DNA from: JAFDZW01 sp038229915
Lineage (GTDB): Bacteria; Bacteroidota; Ignavibacteria; Palsa-1295
Direction of reading: 5' to 3'
Assembly (NCBI GenBank): GCA_038229915.1
Contig: JBBRNY010000115.1
Span: 1 to 7,286 of the forward strand
DNA: 7,286 nt
Position 1 is the stretch's first letter. Each line of letters begins with the position of its first letter. The notes under the pieces are model-generated. The model worked only from the letters and a program-made list of their open reading frames with translations. It did no database searches and had not been told where the DNA came from. Made by a program: the position numbers and the translations under genes. Positions 1-4,767 of the stretch are shown one piece after another.

Positions 1-831
1 CGAGACATCAAAGCACCCATAAGCAAGAAACGTCGAAAGTAGCTTAAAAATATTTGTCGCATTCTCGAGATGGAGCTCGACCATACCCGAAACGCTTTTT
101 CCCTTCTGCGCCGAGAGCCCAAAGTTTATGAGCGTTGGGATCAATAAACTTCCTGTCGTCAAACATCCAAGCAGAAAAGAGATAGTGCTTTTTGAAATAG
201 CAGTGATACTCTTTGTACGCAACAAAAAATAAAATGCGACTGCCGTGAACGGCCCAAGCAATACCCACGACATGTGCAATTGGAATATCCAAAGGATACC
301 AAAGCCCAAGAAATAAAAACAAAGCCATTGCGGAATAATATTTTTTCGTATCGACGGGTAGATCTCAAATATCCCGATGAAAAACAATATTGCACCCGGT
401 ATGACGTGCGATGGATTAATAATTCTTGTAAAATAACAGATAGACCAAGGGATCAGAAAAACATAGATCCAAATGAATGTTCGCGGAATATCTTGCAATC
501 GTTTTGACAAATACCAACCGAGGAATCCGAGACTGAGCGTAAGAACAATATTTAATACAATGAACGGCGCTTCCGGTATTTTCCAGACATACCACAGTGC
601 GGACACGATAAAACCTTGCAAGCCGCCCGGTATCTGCGAACCGTTGTAGACAAGATCGGCACCAAAATACGGAAACGTGTGTGTCGTGAAAGATTTTAGT
701 CCGATAAGATATATTTGCAACACATCTTCATCCTTAAACCAAAACTCTGTCGTCAGACTATAAATAAATCTGAAGATCACGATGCCGATGATCGTCAACG
801 CAAATCCGTACCGTGAAAAGAAATTCTTCAT
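1..831 (-). CDS. Partial multi-pass membrane protein, GT-C glycosyltransferase-like (N-terminal part)
   Basis: An open frame of 277 codons starts at the ATG at 831-829 and runs off the left edge without a stop, so the C-terminus is missing. An in-frame TGA lies four codons upstream, which fixes this ATG as the first possible one; no Shine-Dalgarno is visible. The protein is strongly hydrophobic, with likely membrane segments near residues 8-26, 71-85, 88-107, 117-133, 143-158, 167-183, 187-203 and 215-233. After the first segment comes FWFKDEDVLQIYL (residues 30-42), an acidic DED cluster at 34-36 in what should be the first external loop. GT-C enzymes (PMT/ArnT/GT39-like, using polyprenyl-phosphate sugar donors) keep catalytic acidic residues in this place. 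On that basis I infer a membrane glycosyltransferase or a related cell-surface assembly protein. The substrate cannot be told and no family signature is decisive. The next gene on this strand ends 83 bp upstream, so co-transcription is possible. Confidence 0.72.
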   Translation of the reverse strand, partial: MKNFFSRYGFALTIIGIVIFRFIYSLTTEFWFKDEDVLQIYLIGLKSFTTHTFPYFGADLVYNGSQIPGGLQGFIVSALWYVWKIPEAPFIVLNIVLTLSLGFLGWYLSKRLQDIPRTFIWIYVFLIPWSICYFTRIINPSHVIPGAILFFIGIFEIYPSIRKNIIPQWLCFYFLGFGILWIFQLHMSWVLLGPFTAVAFYFLLRTKSITAISKSTISFLLGCLTTGSLLIPTLINFGLSAQKGKSVSGMVELHLENATNIFKLLSTFLAYGCFDVS

Positions 832-895
832 ACGAGATGATCACAAGAATGATTGATAAGCATTCTAATCTCTTCTAAGCAACAGCGGTTCCGAA

Positions 896-918
896 GCAGA
901 TTATATTGAGCAGATTAT
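896..918. repeat. Short direct repeat GCAGATTAT, period 14
   Basis: GCAGATTAT occurs at 896-904 and again at 910-918. The second copy spans the stop codon of the GyrI-like gene. It is probably a chance or slippage duplication; no function is implied. Confidence 0.5.
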
Positions 919-1373
919 TCCATCGGCTGATAGAGCTTTGTTACCCATTTGGTTGGGTCAGGCTCACTCCCAGGGTCTGAAACATATGACTCCCAGCACG
1001 GGTCGATATATTTATACTTATGCTCTTTCATATACTGCGCAAGTGCAGACCCAGCCTTGTTTAGATCATCATAAGGACCGACATGAGTGATTACAAGAAC
1101 TTTTGCAGCGGGGATTTCACGCTGTGTGATTTCGCCTTCGGCAACGACGTCACCAGAGATAGGAACCCCAAGTTCAAGCACAACGCCGTCGGCATCAAAT
1201 TGATGATACCGCGCAAACGGCGCACTCGAGATCGATGCGCCAATGCTCAGAGCATATTCGTGTACTTTCGGCAGCCACTCAGGAAAGAGTGTTTTAAAAT
1301 TCTCAAGTGTAGATGTTTGAATCGTACTCAGCACCTTTTGCGCTGCGACGGTGGTAATGATATAGTCTGCCAT
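915..1373 (-). CDS. GyrI-like / effector-binding-domain protein
   Basis: A 152-residue protein, about the length of stand-alone GyrI-like (AraC-type effector-binding) domains, which bind small hydrophobic ligands or DNA gyrase. Family features seen: an N-terminal strand ending in a gating-type helix (LENFKTLFPEWLPKVHEYAL, residues 23-42), the strand and turn VLVITHVGPYDDL (92-104), and a helix followed by CWESYVSDPG (126-135), where E128 sits at the usual position of the conserved ligand-pocket glutamate. There is no helix-turn-helix, so it is not a full regulator; a ligand-binding or sequestering role is inferred. I chose the ATG at 1373-1371. A GTG at 1406-1404 would add 11 residues, but they look unlike a domain start and neither site has a Shine-Dalgarno. 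It ends with TAA. It is divergent from the YciF-like gene and lies upstream of the membrane protein gene on the same strand. Confidence 0.8.
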   Translation of the reverse strand: MADYIITTVAAQKVLSTIQTSTLENFKTLFPEWLPKVHEYALSIGASISSAPFARYHQFDADGVVLELGVPISGDVVAEGEITQREIPAAKVLVITHVGPYDDLNKAGSALAQYMKEHKYKYIDPCWESYVSDPGSEPDPTKWVTKLYQPME

Positions 1374-1594
1374 ACTTTTTGTGAAATGTATGTATTTTGT
1401 TAACACGAAGGAAATATCGATATACGGTTTACTCGTCTATCCTCGTTTTGCACAAGTAGTTAACAAGCATTCTTCCGAGAAAAATCTTTTTAGTCTTAAA
1501 ATCTTACAAGAATTTCCTGTTTTTTTATAGGAGAAATGTAAGGATGAATCCGTATTTTTGCATCTGAAATTTATTCACTTAAAAACTTATTACT
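1374..1594. other. Divergent intergenic region with no further gene
   Basis: About 220 bp of AT-rich sequence separates the GyrI-like gene (minus) from the YciF-like gene (plus), so promoters for both should lie here. Two GTTAAC palindromes occur at 1399-1404 and 1459-1464, exactly 60 bp apart. A TAnnTTTG box precedes the plus-strand gene and is listed separately. I see no open frame or stable hairpin that would mark a small gene or RNA. Confidence 0.6.
1553..1560 (+). promoter_or_regulatory. Bacteroidota-type -7 box (TATTTTTG) before the YciF-like gene
   Basis: TATTTTTG matches TAnnTTTG exactly and ends 34 nt before the ATG. No TTTG element is visible about 20 nt upstream. A competing sigma70-type reading, TTACAA (1504-1509), 16 nt, TATAGG (1526-1531), lies further upstream. 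The identical 11-base context CCGTATTTTTG recurs before the PfkB gene, which favours a functional element. Confidence 0.45.
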
Positions 1595-2221
1595 ATGAAA
1601 AGCAAACAAAAAGGTCAAACTAAATCATCGGGCGGTGCAGCCAAAGCAAAAAGCGATGCCGCTACAGCGCTTAATGAATTATTTGAAGCGCAATTGAAAG
1701 ACATCTATTGGGCTGAGAAGGCGCTGACGAAAGCGATCCCTAAAATGATCAAAAATGCCACCGACGAAGATCTCATCGGAGCATTAGAAGATCATCTTTC
1801 CGTTACAAAAGAGCAAGTAACCCGCGTAGAAGAAGTATTTGATTCGATCGGCATCAAAGCGCAAGCGAAGGAATGCGCCGCGATGAAAGGTCTTATCAAA
1901 GAAGCCGAAGAACTTATGGAAGAGACTGAAAAAGGTGTCGTTCGTGACGCGGCGATCATCGGTGCCTCACAAAAGGTGGAGCATTATGAGATCGCTTCTT
2001 ACGGGACGCTCAGGGCATTTGCTGTTGCACTTGGCTATGACGATGCGGTCGATCTTTTGCAACAAACCTTGGATGAAGAAAAAGAGGCTGACGAAGCTCT
2101 TACCGACATTGCCGAATTATCGATCAATTCCGAAGCTGTGCAAGGTGACGCAGATGACGAAGAAGAAGATGGCGATGATAAAGCTACGGCAGCCAAAAAG
2201 AAAAAAGCAAAACGTAAATAA
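1595..2221 (+). CDS. YciE/YciF-type ferritin-like protein (DUF892)
   Basis: A 208-residue protein. Residues 23-180 match the four-helix ferritin-like DUF892 family: LNELFEAQLKDIYWAEKAL (26-44), a helix with EDH (65-67) and E73, a third with KVEHYE (127-132), and a fourth with DEEKEADE (160-167). The E and H residues of these helices are the expected di-iron ligands. E. coli YciE and YciF are small stress-associated members; ferroxidase or iron-binding activity is known for the wider fold and is inferred here. Unusual are the tails: the first 20 residues are rich in Lys, Ser and Gly, and the last 25 run from an acidic stretch (DADDEEEDGDD, 185-195) into a lysine block (KKKKAKRK, 201-208). Such tails are likely disordered and could contact DNA, as lysine tails do in some Dps proteins. 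No Shine-Dalgarno is seen before the ATG, and the stop is TAA. The gene is monocistronic, with a hairpin terminator just downstream. Confidence 0.87.
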   Translation: MKSKQKGQTKSSGGAAKAKSDAATALNELFEAQLKDIYWAEKALTKAIPKMIKNATDEDLIGALEDHLSVTKEQVTRVEEVFDSIGIKAQAKECAAMKGLIKEAEELMEETEKGVVRDAAIIGASQKVEHYEIASYGTLRAFAVALGYDDAVDLLQQTLDEEKEADEALTDIAELSINSEAVQGDADDEEEDGDDKATAAKKKKAKRK

Positions 2222-2242
2222 TATTACTTTGATAGTAAAAAA

Positions 2243-2272
2243 TAGCGAAGGAAGATACTACTTCCTTCGCTA
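2243..2272. terminator. Bidirectional terminator between the YciF-like and VOC genes
   Basis: A perfect 12-bp stem (TAGCGAAGGAAG at 2243-2254 with its complement at 2261-2272) has a 6-nt loop. Read on the minus strand it is followed by six Ts, a good intrinsic terminator for the VOC gene. Read on the plus strand the tail is CTGTATTTT, a weaker one for the YciF-like gene. The two genes converge on it. Confidence 0.85.
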
Positions 2273-2292
2273 CTGTATTTTAACGAATTTAT

Positions 2293-3063
2293 TTATGCTC
2301 CGCGTTGATAGAGCGCAAACACTGCTTTTTGCGGATCAGCAACGACTGAAAAACGTCCCATATTTGGGATGTCCATTGGCTCCATCATTACACTACCGCC
2401 GTTTGATTTAACCTTTTCTGTCATTTCATCGCAGTTGGCGACCATTATATATGAGAGCCAATTCGGTGGTACCGGACCCCAATCAGCTTGTATTTCCATC
2501 ATCCCACCAATGGTTGATTCACCACTTTTCCATTCAGTATATTCAGGTGAACCTCCTGTGCCCCAATCAAAGAGTGCAGTATAAAATGCTTTGGCTTTTT
2601 CAGTATCGCGAGTATTAAGCTCCCACCAACAAAAGTTATGTGTCTCTCCGACAGATTGTGCGCCTTGATGGCTACGAGCTTCCCAAAGACAGATCATTGC
2701 CCCGGTTGGGTCTTGGATGACCGACATTCTTCCATGTTCCATCACATCAAAAGCTGGCATAATCACTGTTGCGCCGAGCGATTCCGCTTTACCGGTCGCG
2801 ACGTCACAATTAGCAACCGATACATACAAATTCCAATGTGATGGCACTCCACGATCAAGTTGCGCTTTATCCATTCCATAGGCGGCACCAACGGCTTTGC
2901 CGTCAGCTTGGAATGTCGTATAGACCTGCTCCGGCCCCATTGGCGAGTCAATGATCGTCCAACCGAAGACTTTTGAATAGAAATCTTTTGCGCCAGCTTG
3001 GTCGCTGGTGGCAAGTTCGAACCAGCAAAAATTGCCGGGTGCGTATGTAGTCATTGTAGGCAT
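2293..3063 (-). CDS. Two-domain VOC (glyoxalase-fold) family protein
   Basis: A 256-residue protein made of two VOC modules, residues 8-130 and 141-254, which look like an internal duplication. Each opens with the same pattern (GNFCWFEL at 10-17, HNFCWWEL at 142-149), followed by a T/S-x-D...AK-x-FY helix and F-x-W. Each ends with a G-R-(F/M)-S-V strand, a D-P turn and a final strand (GRMSVIQDPTGAMICLWE 111-128; GRFSVVADPQKAVFALYQ 236-253). The fold hosts glyoxalases, extradiol dioxygenases, epimerases and antibiotic-binding proteins. The two-module layout with this opening resembles the Rv0577/CFP32 type of Mycobacterium, whose biochemical role I cannot assign here. Metal ligands cannot be placed with certainty. 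The start at 3063 is supported by a Shine-Dalgarno AAGGA at 3076-3072, 8 nt upstream; a second ATG three codons in is less well spaced. The stop is TAA. It appears to be transcribed alone, with hairpins on both sides. Confidence 0.88.
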   Translation of the reverse strand: MPTMTTYAPGNFCWFELATSDQAGAKDFYSKVFGWTIIDSPMGPEQVYTTFQADGKAVGAAYGMDKAQLDRGVPSHWNLYVSVANCDVATGKAESLGATVIMPAFDVMEHGRMSVIQDPTGAMICLWEARSHQGAQSVGETHNFCWWELNTRDTEKAKAFYTALFDWGTGGSPEYTEWKSGESTIGGMMEIQADWGPVPPNWLSYIMVANCDEMTEKVKSNGGSVMMEPMDIPNMGRFSVVADPQKAVFALYQRGA

Positions 3064-3071
3064 AGAAAACG

Positions 3072-3077
3072 TCCTTA
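3072..3077 (-). promoter_or_regulatory. Ribosome binding site TAAGGA of the VOC gene
   Basis: TAAGGA on the minus strand, 8 nt before the ATG at 3063. It decides for the first of two nearby ATGs. This contrasts with the genes at 1595, 3549 and 3759, which have none. Confidence 0.7.
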
Positions 3078-3168
3078 ATTAGTTAATGAAAATTAGGTGC
3101 TTATCACTCAGACTTTAAATATAGGAAGAACTTGTTATGGGAGTATTAAAAAGCCCGAAAAAAGCAAT

Positions 3169-3202
3169 TTTGCGAAAGTCCACTTTTGGGGACTTTCGCA
3201 AA
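3169..3202 (-). terminator. Intrinsic terminator downstream of the DUF4234-like gene
   Basis: A perfect 13-bp stem (3169-3181 paired with 3190-3202, core GCGAAAGTCC) with an 8-nt loop. On the minus strand it is followed by ATTGCTTTTTTCGGGCTTTTT, which is T-rich, and it lies 27 bp after the TAA that ends the DUF4234-like frame at 3229. On the plus strand no T-run follows. It should stop transcription before the VOC gene, separating the two units. Confidence 0.8.
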
Positions 3203-3228
3203 TGTACAAACACTACCCTATTGAGAAT

Positions 3229-3549
3229 TTATGCCGAAGCAATCGTAAAATCAAGGTTTACTTCGTTAAATGCTTCTTGCATAATTGCATCACCAATAGC
3301 TGGGATGACAAGCTAAAGAAGGAAAGCCACTGCTTGGCTGTACTTCGCATTAGTGATTTTCTCAACACCACCGGCATACTGCCACAGCCAGTAAATACTG
3401 ACAAAAGGGATGATCAAAAACCACGCCGTAGGTATATCAGCCCCAAGTCGGCACATTTCGCCTTTGGTCTTGACACGCCATACAAGGATATAGATACCGA
3501 AAGTAATGAGCGATATGAAAAATACCGCGAAAGGGCTACGTTTTGTCAT
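3229..3549 (-). pseudogene. DUF4234-like small membrane protein interrupted by an in-frame TAG
   Basis: The ATG at 3549 opens a protein starting MTKRSPFAVFFISLITFGIY, then an amphipathic stretch with KTKGEMCRLGADIPTAWF (27-44) and IPFVSIYWLWQYAGGVE (47-63). Together these are characteristic of DUF4234, a small helical membrane family of unknown function. The frame stops at TAG (3315-3313) after 78 residues, in the middle of the third hydrophobic segment. Read through, the same frame continues for 27 codons (LVIPAIGDAIMQEAFNEVNL...) to a TAA at 3231-3229. The part after the stop resembles the usual family ending (hydrophobic, then G-x-A-I-x-Q-x-x-F-N), so the intact gene would encode about 105 residues. 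A single-base change of a Leu codon such as TTG would explain the TAG. The alternatives are a sequencing error, a functional truncated form, or readthrough. No Shine-Dalgarno is seen; a TAACTTTG box lies 29 nt upstream. Confidence 0.75.
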
Positions 3550-3578
3550 AAGATGATGTATGATGAATTAATCTGCTA

Positions 3579-3586
3579 CAAAGTTA
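3579..3586 (-). promoter_or_regulatory. Bacteroidota-type -7 box (TAACTTTG) before the DUF4234-like gene
   Basis: On the minus strand TAACTTTG matches TAnnTTTG exactly and ends 29 nt before the ATG at 3549, a spacing like that of the YciF-like gene. No TTTG about 20 nt upstream is visible, so only half of the bipartite promoter is supported. Confidence 0.4.
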
Positions 3587-3671
3587 AGGAAAAATTAAGC
3601 TCGTGGCGGGATAATGGGATCATACGTCAGACCGGACAGTATCAAATCAACTTTTACAAATCTACGAATAA

Positions 3672-3685
3672 ATCAACAGTTTGAT
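3672..3685. promoter_or_regulatory. Palindrome ATCAA-N4-TTGAT in the divergent promoter region
   Basis: A 5-bp inverted repeat with a 4-nt centre lies between the divergent DUF4234-like and PfkB genes. It overlaps the candidate upstream element of the PfkB promoter. The octamer AAATCAAC at 3670-3677 also occurs at 3644-3651. It has the size of an operator half-site pair, but no regulator is known and it may be chance. Confidence 0.2.
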
Positions 3686-3713
3686 GTTATGCCTCTATAA
3701 TCCCGTATTTTTG
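3680..3713 (+). promoter_or_regulatory. Candidate promoter of the PfkB kinase gene (TTTG-N22-TATTTTTG)
   Basis: TTTG at 3680-3683 and TATTTTTG at 3706-3713 form the two halves of a Bacteroidota-type promoter with a 22-nt gap, slightly long but near the usual value. An overlapping sigma70-like alternative is TCAACA (3673-3678), 17 nt, TATAAT (3696-3701). Either would start transcription shortly before the leader hairpin. Confidence 0.45.
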
Positions 3714-3717
3714 TAGC

Positions 3718-3746
3718 GCTGACCATTGTGGTCGGGCAGCTTTTTT
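3718..3746 (+). terminator. Terminator-like hairpin in the PfkB leader (possible attenuator)
   Basis: GACCA (3721-3725) pairs with TGGTC (3729-3733) around a TTG loop. The stem extends by three pairs (3718-3720 with 3735-3737, one wobble) past a bulged G at 3734. Three bases later comes a run of six Ts (3741-3746). This has the form of an intrinsic terminator, yet it lies between the candidate promoter and the ATG at 3759, so it could attenuate the gene or be fortuitous. Confidence 0.35.
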
Positions 3747-3758
3747 GTAATCTTTATT

Positions 3759-4703
3759 ATGTCACTTCTTATTGTCGGGACCTTAGCGGTCGATACACTC
3801 GAAACGCCATTCGCTACCAAAGAGCGTGCTCTTGGCGGCAGTGCTACCTATATCTCGCTTGCGGCGAATTATTTTATGCCGGGCGAGTCGATCTCGCTTG
3901 TCGGTGTCGTCGGTGAGGACTTCCCCGAGCATGGCTGGAATCTGCTTCGCTCACGGAATTTTGATCTCAGTGGTGTCGAGGTCGTCAAAGGCGGTAAAAC
4001 ATTCTTTTGGCACGGGCGCTATCATTATGATATGAACACCCGCGATACGCTCGTGACAGAGCTCAACGTCCTTGCCGATTTCAAACCCCACGTCCCTGAA
4101 AGTGCCGCATCACCTGATTTTCTTGTGCTCGGAAATGTCGCCCCTGATCTTCAGCTTGATGTTATTCGACAGTTGAAGAACAAGCCAAAACTGATCCTCG
4201 TCGATACGATGAATTTCTGGATCACCGGTGCACACGAATCATTGATGAAGACACTCGCCCACGCCAACGCCATGGTGCTCAATGACAGCGAAGCCCGTTT
4301 GCTGGTCGAACATCCGAGCCTGATCGTTTGCGGTAAAAAATTGCAGGAGATGCTCTCATCAGATGGCGATAGAATTGTCATCATTAAAAAAGGCGAACAC
4401 GGAGCGTTGCTATTTTATAACGACAAATTTTTCTCTGCACCGAGTTATCCGCTCGAAGATATTTTCGATCCGACGGGTGCAGGCGACACCTTTATGGGCG
4501 GCTTTGTGGGCTATCTCGCCAAGTGTGGCAGTACGAGTTACGAAGACGCAAAACGTGCCGTGATCTATGGCACAGTGCTCGCAAGCTATTGTTGCTCGAA
4601 GTTTTCGACCGAGGCGATAGAATCACTTTCGATGGATGAGATCTTCACCCGTTTCCGTGACCTTCGCGAACTCTCGAATTTCGAGAGTGACGATCTGAGA
4701 TAA
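3759..4703 (+). CDS. PfkB-family carbohydrate/nucleoside kinase
   Basis: A 314-residue ribokinase-fold kinase that moves a phosphate from ATP to a sugar or nucleoside hydroxyl. The N-terminal strand MSLLIVGTLAVDTLETPF (1-18) carries the substrate-site aspartate D12. GG-S-A-T-Y (26-31) is the di-glycine hinge, VGVVGEDF (48-55) the usual second motif, LNDSEARLL (174-182) the N-x-x-E region, and IIKKGEHGALLF (208-219) the nucleotide-binding strand. DPTGAGDTFMGGF (237-249) is the PfkB signature 2, with catalytic base D243 in the GAGD anion hole. The substrate cannot be assigned; DTMNFWI (149-155) is a feature I associate with a conserved but uncharacterised subgroup. I chose the ATG at 3759 because the fold begins there. 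A TTG at 3726 in frame would add 11 hydrophobic residues encoded by the leader hairpin and T-run, which is unlikely. No Shine-Dalgarno is present; the stop is TAA. It is a single-gene unit. Confidence 0.92.
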   Translation: MSLLIVGTLAVDTLETPFATKERALGGSATYISLAANYFMPGESISLVGVVGEDFPEHGWNLLRSRNFDLSGVEVVKGGKTFFWHGRYHYDMNTRDTLVTELNVLADFKPHVPESAASPDFLVLGNVAPDLQLDVIRQLKNKPKLILVDTMNFWITGAHESLMKTLAHANAMVLNDSEARLLVEHPSLIVCGKKLQEMLSSDGDRIVIIKKGEHGALLFYNDKFFSAPSYPLEDIFDPTGAGDTFMGGFVGYLAKCGSTSYEDAKRAVIYGTVLASYCCSKFSTEAIESLSMDEIFTRFRDLRELSNFESDDLR

Positions 4704-4716
4704 GAAACTTTCTTTA

Positions 4717-4755
4717 AAATAAAAAAGCCCTCGTTTGACGAGGGCTTTTTTATTT
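4717..4755. terminator. Bidirectional terminator between PfkB and HtrA genes
   Basis: A perfect 17-bp inverted repeat (4717-4733 with 4739-4755) has a TTTGA loop. The GC core GCCCTCG/CGAGGGC is flanked by A6 on the left and T6 on the right, so a T-run follows the stem in both directions. It serves the two converging genes, 13 bp after the PfkB stop and 12 bp after the HtrA stop. Confidence 0.93.
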
Positions 4756-4767
4756 GAGCACTACTAA

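Noticed and set aside
846..866. Inverted repeat AGAATG...CATTCT between the GyrI-like and membrane-protein genes, considered as a terminator
   Set aside because: The stem has only six AT-rich pairs with a 9-nt loop and no T-run on the minus strand.
1374..1406. A GTG start extending the GyrI-like protein by 11 residues
   Set aside because: The ATG at 1373 gives the normal domain start; the extension has no conserved look and no Shine-Dalgarno.
1399..1464. Two GTTAAC palindromes exactly 60 bp apart
   Set aside because: Six-base palindromes in an AT-rich region are easily chance; the flanks of the two copies do not match.
1935..2411. A 158-codon plus-strand frame overlapping the YciF-like gene
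   Set aside because: It is a +1 shadow rich in Lys, Arg and Leu that runs through the terminator and into the convergent VOC gene.
3097..3684. A 195-codon open frame on the plus strand
   Set aside because: It lies antisense to the DUF4234-like gene and across two intergenic regions, including a terminator. Its translation is not family-like, and the minus-strand frame has clear family motifs.
3726..3758. A TTG start extending the PfkB kinase by 11 residues
   Set aside because: The kinase fold begins at MSLLIVG. The extension would be encoded by the leader hairpin and T-run, and has no Shine-Dalgarno.
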